Below are positions 32,124 through 40,789 of a DNA stretch of 64,000 nucleotides, piece by piece (position 1 is the stretch's first letter; each line of letters opens with the position of its first letter). This stretch comes from Acidaminococcus fermentans (GTDB lineage Bacteria > Bacillota > Negativicutes > Acidaminococcales > Acidaminococcaceae). A program made the translations under genes and the position numbers. The DNA is taken from NCBI RefSeq assembly GCF_009696675.1, contig NZ_VULN01000004.1, positions 124,001-188,000 of the forward strand. Reading direction: 5' to 3'. Below the pieces are notes generated by a model. The model searched no databases. It worked only from the letters and a program-made list of their open reading frames with translations, and was not told where the DNA came from.

Positions 32124-32927
32124 TTATTTTGCTTCCGGAGCAGGGACTTTGATGAAAGCCTGGCCCGGGTCGATTTCTTCACGGATCAGTTTGATAACTG
32201 CCGGATCCGGAGCTTCCAGTTCCACAGCCTTGGATACATCCAGGTCGAACCCGGTGTTTTCCAGGACGTCTTCCGGAGAAGAAGTGGGATAGTAGGCAGC
32301 CAGATACATCCGTTTGGTCTTTTCGTCGAATTTCAGGATCCCTTTGTCGGTTACTACCAGCTGAGGTCCAACATCGCCGGGCAGACCCAGTCTTTCACGT
32401 CCGCCAGGGCCGTCGATCCAGCCCGGGCTGGTCACATAGTCGATTTTCTGCATGAATCTGCGTTTTTCATGCTGCATCATAATGATGGTGTTGGAATAGG
32501 TGGCAATGCCGTTAGCGCCGCCGGACCCGGTGAAACGGGTTTTCGGATGATGGTAGTCGCCGATGGAGGTGGAGTTCACGTTGCCGTAGGGGTCGATCTG
32601 AGCGCCGCCGATGAAGGCGATCAGACGGTTGGCCTTGTGCAGGTATTCGTTGATTTCGAAGCCGACGAACCGGACATTCGGCCAGATGCAGCCGCAGTGA
32701 GCCATGAACCGCAGGTCACCAACGGAACGGGGAACTTCCACAGGGGAGCAGTCCATCAGACCGCTTTCCACGATGATGTGGCAGTCAGGAGCATAAACTC
32801 TCTTGGCCACGCTGGCGCCGATCAGAGGCAGACCGGTACCAACCGTTACAACCTGACCATTTTTGATCTGTTTGGCAATGGTCACAGCCTGCATTTCCTT
32901 ATTGGTATAATTCGTGTAATCAGCCAT
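32124..32927 (-). CDS. gctB: Glutaconate CoA-transferase, subunit B
   Basis: Catalytic subunit of 267 residues. Glu54 in IIVESGLMD is at the position of the active-site glutamate that forms the CoA thioester intermediate. With GctA it transfers CoA from acetyl-CoA or glutaconyl-CoA to (R)-2-hydroxyglutarate. The ATG follows GGAGGACAAATAACA, and gctA ends only 2 nt upstream. Family length and sequence match Acidaminococcus. Confidence 0.97.
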   Translation of the reverse strand: MADYTNYTNKEMQAVTIAKQIKNGQVVTVGTGLPLIGASVAKRVYAPDCHIIVESGLMDCSPVEVPRSVGDLRFMAHCGCIWPNVRFVGFEINEYLHKANRLIAFIGGAQIDPYGNVNSTSIGDYHHPKTRFTGSGGANGIATYSNTIIMMQHEKRRFMQKIDYVTSPGWIDGPGGRERLGLPGDVGPQLVVTDKGILKFDEKTKRMYLAAYYPTSSPEDVLENTGFDLDVSKAVELEAPDPAVIKLIREEIDPGQAFIKVPAPEAK

Positions 32928-32929
32928 TG

Positions 32930-33892
32930 TTATTTGTCCTCCTTCGTCATGTCAATGTGATAGCCCAGACCGGGAACAACCTTCAGGTTGATCAGACGAG
33001 TGGCACCCAGTTTGTTCAGGTATTCGTCATGATCCTTCAGGTCGAACACCCATTCTTTGCAGAAAGCATCGAAGTCTTCCTGGGTCTTGGAGACCTGGTC
33101 ATAGACTTTCAGGAACGGGTTGTCGTAGTCATACAGGCCATAGCACTGAGACGGATGAGCACCGTAAGGAGCCAGGACAACGGCATCTACGCACATGCCG
33201 GGAATGTCGTTCTTGGTGGGATCTCTTCTGATTTCTTCATTGGAGATGATCTCTTCGCAGGTAACGATGGTGTATTTGGCTGCTTCCGCAATATCCACAT
33301 CCTGGAATTTGCCGCCCCAGATGCGTACGGTGCCATCAGGAGAAGCCTGCTGAGCGTGGATGATGGCCACATCGATCTGAGGAACAGGAACAGCCACCAC
33401 TTTTTCACCCGGTTTGAAGGGGTTGTCGATGTATTTGAACTTGTCATCAGGAACTTTGTCCAGGGTCTTCCGGACTTCCTTGCTGATGCCCCATTCATCG
33501 GTGAGGCCGGAGCCCTGCATCAGGGTTACAGGCAGGAAGGGCAGGCCCAGAGCAGCGGCATGCCACATCATGTAGATAACATCCTGGGAATAGTCTTCCA
33601 TGGTCAGCTTGCCGGCTTCGAACCATTTTCTGAACCGTCTGGAAACGTTGGTTACACCGGAGTTGGCGGTATAGCAGTTGATGTAGGCTTTCACACGGCC
33701 GTTGCCGATCAGCATATCCCAGTCGCCGCCGGCAGCACCGCCCAGACCGGTCAGGTCCGTGATGCCCTGTCTCAGGATTTCAAACACAGCCGCATAGGGT
33801 TTACGGTCAGTCGTAAAGCCACCCAGAGCAATGTGATCACCACTGTGCACATACTTGGCGATTGCGTCTTTTAACGTCATTACTTTACTCAA
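32930..33892 (-). CDS. gctA: Glutaconate CoA-transferase, subunit A
   Basis: Alpha subunit of 320 residues, the length found in A. fermentans. It opens with LKDAIAKYVHSGDHIALGGF, the CoA-transferase family I pattern, and a GGAAGGDWDMLIGNGRV block follows. The first gene of the fermentation operon. The start is TTG at 33892 (reading MSKVMTLK), placed 8 nt after a strong AAGGAGG; the later ATG (M5) has poorer spacing. A large inverted repeat spans its promoter (34028-34075). Confidence 0.97.
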   Translation of the reverse strand: MSKVMTLKDAIAKYVHSGDHIALGGFTTDRKPYAAVFEILRQGITDLTGLGGAAGGDWDMLIGNGRVKAYINCYTANSGVTNVSRRFRKWFEAGKLTMEDYSQDVIYMMWHAAALGLPFLPVTLMQGSGLTDEWGISKEVRKTLDKVPDDKFKYIDNPFKPGEKVVAVPVPQIDVAIIHAQQASPDGTVRIWGGKFQDVDIAEAAKYTIVTCEEIISNEEIRRDPTKNDIPGMCVDAVVLAPYGAHPSQCYGLYDYDNPFLKVYDQVSKTQEDFDAFCKEWVFDLKDHDEYLNKLGATRLINLKVVPGLGYHIDMTKEDK

Positions 33893-34027
33893 AGCAAAAA
33901 CCTCCTTAAAATCCTTCCTAGTTTGTGAAACTGCCGGAATCCTCCTCTAAGAAATAACCATCCCCCTTTGTGAATATTTTTTACATTCGCATTCCGGCTG
34001 AACCTACTGTATTCAGTGTACGGAATG

Positions 34028-34056
34028 ATTATAACACAAATAATTTTTTTTTTAAA
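34028..34056 (-). promoter_or_regulatory. Promoter of the gctA operon
   Basis: On the minus strand, consensus -10 TATAAT (34028-34033) with a weak -35 TTTAAA (34051-34056) at 17 bp, in a very AT-rich stretch. It leaves an untranslated leader of about 130 nt. The weak -35 suggests activator dependence or strong supercoil/AT effects. Confidence 0.65.
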
Positions 34057-34075
34057 TCTCCCGGGAGATTATTTG
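34035..34075. repeat. Inverted repeats over and upstream of the gctA promoter
   Basis: ACAAATAAT (34035-34043) and ATTATTTGT (34067-34075) are perfect 9-bp inverted arms enclosing the spacer and -35. Nested at 34053-34068 region is a near-perfect palindrome AATCTCCCGGGAGATT just upstream of the -35. Candidate operator. The rest of the 321-bp gap (33893-34027 leader, 34076-34159) shows only AT-rich DNA and a five-codon frame. Confidence 0.6.
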
Positions 34076-34159
34076 TAGATTTTTTTGCAAATATATAAAA
34101 ATTCTAATAACTTATGAGAAAATTTCTCTTTTTGCACCTTTTTTATTGCAAAAGTTACA

Positions 34160-34194
34160 CAAAAAAGAAGGTGTTTTCTCTAAAACACCTTCTT
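34160..34194 (-). terminator. Terminator of the mre/rng/cca cluster
   Basis: AGAAGGTGTTTT-AGAG-AAAACACCTTCT on the minus strand followed by TTTTTTGTG, about 20 nt after the cca stop. Confidence 0.92.
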
Positions 34195-34213
34195 TTTCTT
34201 CAACCATGCATTG

Positions 34214-35662
34214 TCAATACAGTTTTTTTTGCCGTTCCAGCCACTTTTGAGCCGCCTGGGCCAGCTGTTCCGGATTATTTTCCAGCATCCGGTCCTGGAC
34301 CCGCCGGAGGAGCACCGGCATCAGCTCCTTCAACTGGTCCGGGCGGGCCCCCAGGGTCAGAGCGTCCTTCCCGGAAAAGTCCAGATCGGAGGTGTGGACG
34401 GGCATGAGATAGGCCATCTTCACCAACCGTTTTCCGTACATCTGGGCATGGATCACGTCATTCTGGGCCGCATTGGTGGCGGCCACATCCGCCACGCACA
34501 CGGCGGTCAGCTGTTTGAAGGCTTCCGCCATCTCCTTGTTTACCCGGAAATGGCCGCTGCGGGCCTCCTTCCGGAGCCAGTGCCAGGTCTTGCTGTCCTC
34601 CTGGGCGCTGATGAACCCGAAGTGCATGTGGTTCTTCACCAGCCAGGCCACCCGGTCCACCACCTCCCGGGGCAGCTGGAGCCGTTCCAGGATCTGCCGG
34701 GCCAGGGCGGCGCCCACCACTTCATGGCCGTGGTCGCAGGGCTGTCCTTCTTTGTTGATGCCCCGGACCCCTTCCAGGCCCTTGGCCACGTCATGGAGCA
34801 GGATTCCCCATCCCACTTCCAGGCTCCGGTCCCCTTTGTCCAGGGCCACTGCCGTGTGCTTCCACACATCATAGGGATGGAACTGGGGGTTCTGGCCTAA
34901 TCCCACCAGATGGATCAGTTCCGGCAGGATGGGCACCGTTTCATACTGGCCTTTCCGCCGGACCCGGCAGCTCTCCGCCGCCAGTCCGCTTTTCACCATC
35001 AGGTCCATGCCTTCTCCCGCATAGGTCCCCATGAGCAGCTTGTTCAATTCTGTCCGCACCCGCTCCAGAGACAGTCCCGGCACCTTCTTCAGGTTCCGGC
35101 CCATGGCAGGCAGGATGGAAGGATCCGGAGCAAAGCCCAGCTGTCCCACGAACCGGCAGGCCCGGAACATCCGCAGGGCATCTTCCGAGAACCGCCGGTC
35201 CGGATCCCCCACAGTGCGGAGAACCCGGCCCCGCAGATCATCCAGCCCCTGGAAGCAGTCGGTGATGTGTCCGTTCTGGTCCACCGCCAGGGCATTGATG
35301 GTGAAATCCCGCCGGCTCAGATCCTCTTCCAGAGTCCTGCAGTACCAGACTTCCGCCGGCCGGTGGGCGTCAGCGCTGCCGTAGGTTTCATTCCGGTAGG
35401 CGGCCACTTCCACCCCGTGGCGCTCCACCCGGAGGATCACCACCCCGAAGTTCTGTCCCAGCTCACTGACCACCGGGATCCCCGCGTCTTCCGCGGTCCG
35501 GAGGATCTGTTCCGGCCGGGCGTTGGTGACCACGTCATAATCGTCCGGGACCCGGCCCAGGAGCATGTCCCGGACAGCGCCTCCCACCACATGGGCTTCG
35601 AACCCATGGGACTGGAGCACATCCATAACGGTTTTCACATAGGATGGAATCGTCAGTTTCAT
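34214..35662 (-). CDS. cca: CCA tRNA nucleotidyltransferase (with HD domain)
   Basis: Adds or repairs the 3' CCA of tRNAs. The 482-residue protein has the class II nucleotidyltransferase head (VVGGAVRDMLLG, then DDYDVVTNA with the catalytic Asp pair, residues 24-47), the RRDFTINALA motif near residue 117, an RNA-binding middle part, and an HD domain (LLHDVAKG near residue 290) that may give phosphohydrolase activity. Its ATG overlaps the rng stop by 4 nt. The tRNAs in this window encode CCA, so repair is the likely main role here. Confidence 0.93.
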   Translation of the reverse strand: MKLTIPSYVKTVMDVLQSHGFEAHVVGGAVRDMLLGRVPDDYDVVTNARPEQILRTAEDAGIPVVSELGQNFGVVILRVERHGVEVAAYRNETYGSADAHRPAEVWYCRTLEEDLSRRDFTINALAVDQNGHITDCFQGLDDLRGRVLRTVGDPDRRFSEDALRMFRACRFVGQLGFAPDPSILPAMGRNLKKVPGLSLERVRTELNKLLMGTYAGEGMDLMVKSGLAAESCRVRRKGQYETVPILPELIHLVGLGQNPQFHPYDVWKHTAVALDKGDRSLEVGWGILLHDVAKGLEGVRGINKEGQPCDHGHEVVGAALARQILERLQLPREVVDRVAWLVKNHMHFGFISAQEDSKTWHWLRKEARSGHFRVNKEMAEAFKQLTAVCVADVAATNAAQNDVIHAQMYGKRLVKMAYLMPVHTSDLDFSGKDALTLGARPDQLKELMPVLLRRVQDRMLENNPEQLAQAAQKWLERQKKLY

Positions 35663-37089
35663 TCCCGGTCACCCTCTCTTCCTGTCCCTTCCTGGTCTGC
35701 GGTCAGAAGGGTAAACACCCCGATTTCCAGGGATGGGTCGCTGGCCAGCTTCAGGGTGCAGTGGAATTCCCGTTCCATGTCCCCCAACCCCTGCTGGCGC
35801 AGCCAGCCGTATACCACAGGATGGACGGTAAGCAGCAGGCTGTGGCTCATCTTTCCCTGGAGGAACAGGCTCCGGAGCCGCCGGCGGATCTCCACATAGA
35901 CGGTTTCCGGAGCTTCCACCCGGCCGCTGCCTCCGCACATGGGGCAGGTGGTGTACAGGATGCTGGACAGATTCTTCCGGGCCTTCATCCGGGTCATTTC
36001 CACCAGGTTCAGATGGGTCAGGTCGATGACCTTTGGCTTCATTTTGTCCCAGGCGAATTCTTTCTTCAGGATCTGGAGGATCTCCCCCTGTTCCTCTTCC
36101 CGGTCCATGTCGATGAAATCCGCCACGATGATGCCTCCGATGTCCCGGAGCCGGAGCTGCCGGGCGATTTCCCGGGCTGCTTCCCGGTTGGTGGCCATAC
36201 TGGTGGCATCCCGGTCCGCTCCCGTGGAGAATTTCCCGCTGTTCACGTCGATGACGGTCATGGCTTCCGTATAGTCGAAGACCAGGTAGCCGCCCCCCGG
36301 CAGCCACACCACCCGGTCGGAAAGGCTTTCGATATCCTCATCCAGCCGGTAGAAGGTGAACAGGTCTTCTTTCCCCTTGTACAGCTTCACCTGGATCTGG
36401 GGCAGCCCCATGTCCCGGAGCATTTCCTGGAGCCGCTGACAGGTCTTCTCATCGTCCACGATGATCCGTTCCACCCGGTCCGTCACATAATCCCGGACCA
36501 GCCGGATGGCCAGGTCCAGTTCCCGGTACAGCAGCTGGGGTCCCCGGCCCACTTTGCTCCGGCGGACCAGCACCTCCCAGTTCCGGAGCAGCTGTTCCAG
36601 ATCGGCCCGGATCTCGCTTTCCTCTGCATGGGCTGCTGCCGTCCGGAGCACCAGTCCCATATTTTCCGGCAGCAGCTCCCGGGCCCATTCCCGGAGCTCC
36701 TTCCGCTTGGTTTTGCAGCTGATCTTCCGGGACAGGCTCACCCGGCTGCCGTAGGGTTCCAGCACCACATACCGGCCGGGAAGGGTGATCTCCCGGGTCA
36801 CCGCCGGACCCTTGTTCCCCCTGGCGTCCTTCACCACCTGGACCAAAAGCATCTGGCCTTCGGAGAGCTTTTCTCCCTTTTTCAGGGTCAGGAACCCGTT
36901 CTTCCCGGTGTTCAGGTCCACAAAGGCTGCCTGGATCCCGGGCACCACATTGCACACCCGGGCCCGGTACACATTGCCCACCAGGTTGTCGTTACTGCTC
37001 CGCTCCACCGCATAATCCCGGAGCCGGTCCTCTTCCACGGTGCCCATCCTGGTTTCTTCCGGACGGACACTGACAAAGATCGTATTCAT
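35659..37089 (-). CDS. rng: Ribonuclease G/E family endoribonuclease
   Basis: A 476-residue RNase G-type enzyme for rRNA processing and mRNA decay. An N-terminal S1-like region (NVYRARVCNVVPGIQAAFVD) is followed by the catalytic core with DYTEAMTVIDVNSGKF (metal-binding Asp residues near 270) and the zinc-link CPMCGG near residue 375. There is no long C-terminal scaffold domain as in E. coli RNase E. The ATG sits 8 nt after the preceding gene; cca overlaps its end by 4 nt. Confidence 0.93.
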   Translation of the reverse strand: MNTIFVSVRPEETRMGTVEEDRLRDYAVERSSNDNLVGNVYRARVCNVVPGIQAAFVDLNTGKNGFLTLKKGEKLSEGQMLLVQVVKDARGNKGPAVTREITLPGRYVVLEPYGSRVSLSRKISCKTKRKELREWARELLPENMGLVLRTAAAHAEESEIRADLEQLLRNWEVLVRRSKVGRGPQLLYRELDLAIRLVRDYVTDRVERIIVDDEKTCQRLQEMLRDMGLPQIQVKLYKGKEDLFTFYRLDEDIESLSDRVVWLPGGGYLVFDYTEAMTVIDVNSGKFSTGADRDATSMATNREAAREIARQLRLRDIGGIIVADFIDMDREEEQGEILQILKKEFAWDKMKPKVIDLTHLNLVEMTRMKARKNLSSILYTTCPMCGGSGRVEAPETVYVEIRRRLRSLFLQGKMSHSLLLTVHPVVYGWLRQQGLGDMEREFHCTLKLASDPSLEIGVFTLLTADQEGTGREGDRE

Positions 37090-37097
37090 GGCAGCCC

Positions 37098-37790
37098 TCA
37101 GCCTTCCCCGATCAGGGGAACCTTCCGGCCGGCTTCATCCCGGCTGTAAAGATCCACCCGGCGGATATCCGCCTGGACCACGGTGAGAGGGACCTGGAAC
37201 TGGTCCTCCAGCACCTGGAGGAATTCCGACGCCTTCATGCTGCCGGTGGGGGTGATCCGGATATCAAAGGACAGGTCCAGGATTCCCTCCTGCCACCGGG
37301 CCTCCACCTGGGGAATGAAGTATTTCACATCGATGGTCTTGGGTTTCCCCTTGCCTTTTTTGTGGGTCTTGGTGTAGGGAACTTCCGGCGCAGCGGCAAA
37401 GGCGGCCAGCTGGGCAGAAGGATCGGCGGCACAGGGGACCTTCACCTGGTAGGAGGCACCCTGGGCCCGGGCCATGAGCTTGGGAGCCTTGTCATCGGTC
37501 AGGTCCCCCCGGACAATGTGGATGCCCATGGGCAGGGCCCGGGCGATCTTGTCCAGCAGCTCCTCCAGGGGCCGTTCTTCCGCCAGGCGGATTTCCGCAA
37601 ACTCGCAGGAGCTGGTGACTCCCACGCTGAGGGCGGAGGCCAGGGAAAACTTCATATGGGGGTTGAACCCTTCCGAATAGGCCACCGGGATCCCGGACCG
37701 ACGGAGGGCCTTTTCGATGCTCCTCTGGTATTCCAGATGGGAGATGAACCGGATCCCCGGTTCCTTGGTGATCTGCAGCCGCAGTTTCAT
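37098..37790 (-). CDS. TIGR03936/DUF2344 radical-SAM-associated protein
   Basis: A 230-residue protein of a conserved family always found next to a B12-binding-type radical SAM protein. Visible family features are the N-terminal GIRFISHLEYQRSIEKALRR, then PVAYSEGFNPHMKFSLASAL. It overlaps the radical SAM gene by 4 nt and precedes rng by 8 nt. The biochemical role is not known; the pairing suggests a shared modification reaction, perhaps on RNA given rng and cca nearby (inference). Confidence 0.87.
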   Translation of the reverse strand: MKLRLQITKEPGIRFISHLEYQRSIEKALRRSGIPVAYSEGFNPHMKFSLASALSVGVTSSCEFAEIRLAEERPLEELLDKIARALPMGIHIVRGDLTDDKAPKLMARAQGASYQVKVPCAADPSAQLAAFAAAPEVPYTKTHKKGKGKPKTIDVKYFIPQVEARWQEGILDLSFDIRITPTGSMKASEFLQVLEDQFQVPLTVVQADIRRVDLYSRDEAGRKVPLIGEG

Positions 37791-39649
37791 ACTTCTCCCT
37801 CCTTCCAGTCGATGATCTTCACGCCCAGTTTCTGGCAGACCCCGCAGCCGGTGCAGGTATCCCGGCGGCAGTCATGAGTCAGGGCCGCCTCCTGGGCTTT
37901 TTCGTATTCACTCCACAGGAACTGTCGGCTCACCCCGCAGCTGGTGTGTTCCCAGGGGAAGATTTCCTCTTTCCCCCGGGGCCGGCTGTTGTAGAAATCC
38001 GGGGTCAGGCCTGCATCGGCAATGGCCTGGGCCCACCGGTCATAATCGAAGAATTCCGTCCAGCTGTCGAATTTGGCGCCCCTCTGCCAGGCCAGGTAAA
38101 TGGCCTTTCCCAGCCGCCGGTCTCCCCGGGCCAGGACCCCTTCCATCAGGCTGGTCCGGGAATCATGGTACTGAAAGTGGATGTTCTTCAGATTGGCAAA
38201 GGCGTTCTTCAGCAGCATGTGCTTCCGGTCAAATTCCCCCTTGGTGTTCTGGCCCACCCACTGGAAGGGGGTGTAGGGCTTGGGCACGAAGTTGGACACG
38301 CTGACAGTGACTTTGGCCCCCATGTGGCCGGTAACTTCCTTGTACTTCCACTGGACCTTCTGGGCCAGTTTGGCAATGGCCAGCACGTCTTCGTCCGTTT
38401 CCGTAGGCAGACCGATCATGAAGTACAGCTTCACCTGGGACCAGCCGTTTTCAAAGGCGGCCCCCACCGCGTTCATGAGATTTTCTTCCGTGACCCCTTT
38501 GTTGATCACATCCCGCATCCGCTGGCTCCCGGCTTCCGGAGCAAAGGTCAGGCCGCTTTTCCGCACCGCCTGGACTTCCTGGGCCAGCTTCACGGAGAAG
38601 CTGTCGATCCGCAGGGAAGGCAGGGACACGCTGACCCGGTCCTTCCGGAAATCTCCCAGCAGTTCCCGGATGAGAGGTTCCAGATGGGAATAATCCGCGG
38701 TGCTCAGGGAGAACAGGGAGATTTCGTTGTAGCCGGTGGCAGGTACCAGCTGTTTGGCCAGCTCCATCACCGTTTCCGGTTTCCGTTCCCGGACCGGCCG
38801 ATAGATGATCCCGGCGTTGCAGAACCGGCAGCCCCGGCTGCAGCCCCGGAACAGTTCCAGCATGATCCGGTCGTGGACCGTGTCACTGTAGGGCACAATG
38901 GGATGGGTGGGGAAATCCAGCCCGTCCAGGTCCTGTTCCACCCGTTTGTACACCACTTCCGGCGCCGTGGGCTCCAGAGGCTTTTTCCCGGTAATAGTGC
39001 CGTCGGGACCGTAGGTGATTTCATAGAAAGAAGGTACGTAGACCCCCTGGATCCGGGACACCCGGCGCAGGAAGCCAAGCCGGCCCCCGGGTTTGCCTTC
39101 CCGCTTCCAGTCCCGGTACAGCAGGGTCACTTCCTGGATGATCTTTTCCCCGTCTCCCAGCATGCAGAAGTCCAGGAAATCCGCCAGGGGTTCACTGTTG
39201 AACACGCAGCAGCCCCCGGCACATACAAAGGGATCCTCCAGGGTCCGGTCTTTGGCCAGGATGGGCACCCCGCCCAGGTCCAGCATGTTCAGGATGTTGG
39301 AATAGGACATTTCATACAGAAGGGTGAACCCCAGCAGGTCGAAATCCTTCAAAGGCCGGGTGTTTTCCAGGCTGGAGAGCACCAGCCCCCGTTCCCGCAT
39401 TTTGGCTTCCATGTCCACCCAGGGGGCAAAGGCCCGCTCTGCCGCCACTTTGGGCAGCTTGTTGAGGATTTCGTAGAGGATCTTGTAGCCCAGATAGCTC
39501 ATGCCGATTTCGTAGGTATCCGGGAAGGCCAGACAGAAGGAAACCTCCGTTTCCTCTTCCGGCTTTACGATGCTGCCGAATTCCATGCCGGTGTACCGGG
39601 CGGGTTTTTCCACAGCACTGAGTATGTCGATGGGTAAGTCTTTTCGCAT
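37787..39649 (-). CDS. TIGR03960-family B12-binding-domain radical SAM protein
   Basis: A 620-residue enzyme. An N-terminal B12-binding-like domain (about 30-190, FPDTYEIGMSYLGYKILYEIL) is followed by the radical SAM core with CSRGCRFC near residue 270 binding the 4Fe-4S-SAM cluster and FSLSTADYSHL further on. A C-terminal cysteine-rich tail CRRDTCTGCGVC could bind another cluster or metal. The substrate is unknown. It is coupled to the DUF2344 partner (4-nt overlap) and lies 9 nt after rodA. This pair plus rng is a conserved arrangement in Firmicutes. Confidence 0.9.
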   Translation of the reverse strand: MRKDLPIDILSAVEKPARYTGMEFGSIVKPEEETEVSFCLAFPDTYEIGMSYLGYKILYEILNKLPKVAAERAFAPWVDMEAKMRERGLVLSSLENTRPLKDFDLLGFTLLYEMSYSNILNMLDLGGVPILAKDRTLEDPFVCAGGCCVFNSEPLADFLDFCMLGDGEKIIQEVTLLYRDWKREGKPGGRLGFLRRVSRIQGVYVPSFYEITYGPDGTITGKKPLEPTAPEVVYKRVEQDLDGLDFPTHPIVPYSDTVHDRIMLELFRGCSRGCRFCNAGIIYRPVRERKPETVMELAKQLVPATGYNEISLFSLSTADYSHLEPLIRELLGDFRKDRVSVSLPSLRIDSFSVKLAQEVQAVRKSGLTFAPEAGSQRMRDVINKGVTEENLMNAVGAAFENGWSQVKLYFMIGLPTETDEDVLAIAKLAQKVQWKYKEVTGHMGAKVTVSVSNFVPKPYTPFQWVGQNTKGEFDRKHMLLKNAFANLKNIHFQYHDSRTSLMEGVLARGDRRLGKAIYLAWQRGAKFDSWTEFFDYDRWAQAIADAGLTPDFYNSRPRGKEEIFPWEHTSCGVSRQFLWSEYEKAQEAALTHDCRRDTCTGCGVCQKLGVKIIDWKEGEV

Positions 39650-39658
39650 AATATCTCC

Positions 39659-40780
39659 TTAATGAAAACGCAGGGTCTGGTGATGGGCATTGATGTTCAG
39701 CAGCAGGGTCACCATGAGCATATTGGTGGTAAGAGAGCTGACCCCGTAGCTCATGAAAGGCAGGGGCACCCCCGTGACCGGCATAATGCCGCTGGTCATC
39801 CCCACATTGACCAGGATGTGGAACAGGAACATAGAGACCACTCCCACGGCCAGCAGGGTTCCAAAATCATCGGACGCATGGAGGGCAATGGAAAGGCCCC
39901 GGTAGATCACCACCCCGTAGAGCAGCAGGATAATGGTAGTGCCGATGAAGCCGAATTCCTCCCCGGCCACTGCGAAGATAAAGTCCGTATGGTTTTCCGG
40001 CAGGAAGTTCAGCTGGCTCTGGGTACCGGCAAAAAGCCCCTTGCCGGCAAAAAGCCCGGAACCGATGGCAATCATGGACTGGATCACGTGATAGCCGCTG
40101 CCGTAGGGTTCCAGTCCCGGGTTCAGGAACACCCGGATCCGGTTCCGCTGGTACTCGTGGAGCATTTTCCACACCAGAGGCGCCGAAGCCAGTCCCAGGC
40201 CTCCCATGATCAGGAAATACCGGATCCGGAAGCCGCAGACGATCATGGTGCCCAGGAGGATGGCCAGAAACACCAGGGAAGTCCCCAGGTCCGGCTGCTT
40301 CATAACGAACAGGAAGGGCAGCAGCACATAGCCGAACACCGGCAGCCAGCTTCGGAAATCCGTCAAAAGGGGCAGCCGGTCGTCCACAAAGGAGGACAGG
40401 CTGATGATCATAATGGCTTTGGCAAACTCACTGGGCTGGATGCTGATGGGCCCCAGCTGGAGCCAGCGCTGGGCTCCCAGGGCGCTTTTCCCCACCAGCA
40501 TCACCGCCAGCAGCATGAGGATGTTGAAGATGTACAGAGGCCGGGCCAGGCTCTTCAGGATCCGGTAGTCGAACCGCATGAGGAAGACCCCCAGCACCAG
40601 GTTGATGGCCGCAAAGCTCAGCTGGCGCAGGACGAAGCTGTACCGTCTGGGCCCGGGGATGTTGGCATGGGTGGCACTGCCGATGAGCACCACCCCGATG
40701 GCGATCAGCAGCAGGACGCTGATCAGCAGGGGTTTGTCGATATTCCGAAAATATTTTTTCAACGAAAAATGCCAGCGCAT
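39659..40780 (-). CDS. rodA: Rod-shape peptidoglycan polymerase RodA
   Basis: SEDS-family glycosyltransferase of 373 residues with about ten transmembrane helices that polymerises lipid II for side-wall growth with PBP2. Signature stretches: GAQRWLQLGPISIQPSEFAK near residues 104-123, KQPDLGTSLVF near residue 160, and GVPLPFMSYGVSSL near the end. It starts 9 nt after mrdA. The PBP2 partner gene is directly upstream, which distinguishes it from ftsW. Confidence 0.94.
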   Translation of the reverse strand: MRWHFSLKKYFRNIDKPLLISVLLLIAIGVVLIGSATHANIPGPRRYSFVLRQLSFAAINLVLGVFLMRFDYRILKSLARPLYIFNILMLLAVMLVGKSALGAQRWLQLGPISIQPSEFAKAIMIISLSSFVDDRLPLLTDFRSWLPVFGYVLLPFLFVMKQPDLGTSLVFLAILLGTMIVCGFRIRYFLIMGGLGLASAPLVWKMLHEYQRNRIRVFLNPGLEPYGSGYHVIQSMIAIGSGLFAGKGLFAGTQSQLNFLPENHTDFIFAVAGEEFGFIGTTIILLLYGVVIYRGLSIALHASDDFGTLLAVGVVSMFLFHILVNVGMTSGIMPVTGVPLPFMSYGVSSLTTNMLMVTLLLNINAHHQTLRFH

Positions 40781-40789
40781 GGTTTCTCC

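Noticed and set aside
33935-33960. Five-codon frame ATGGTTATTTCTTAG in the gctA leader as a leader peptide
   Set aside because: It is very short, encodes no relevant amino acid and is likely by chance, although an AAAGGGGG lies upstream.
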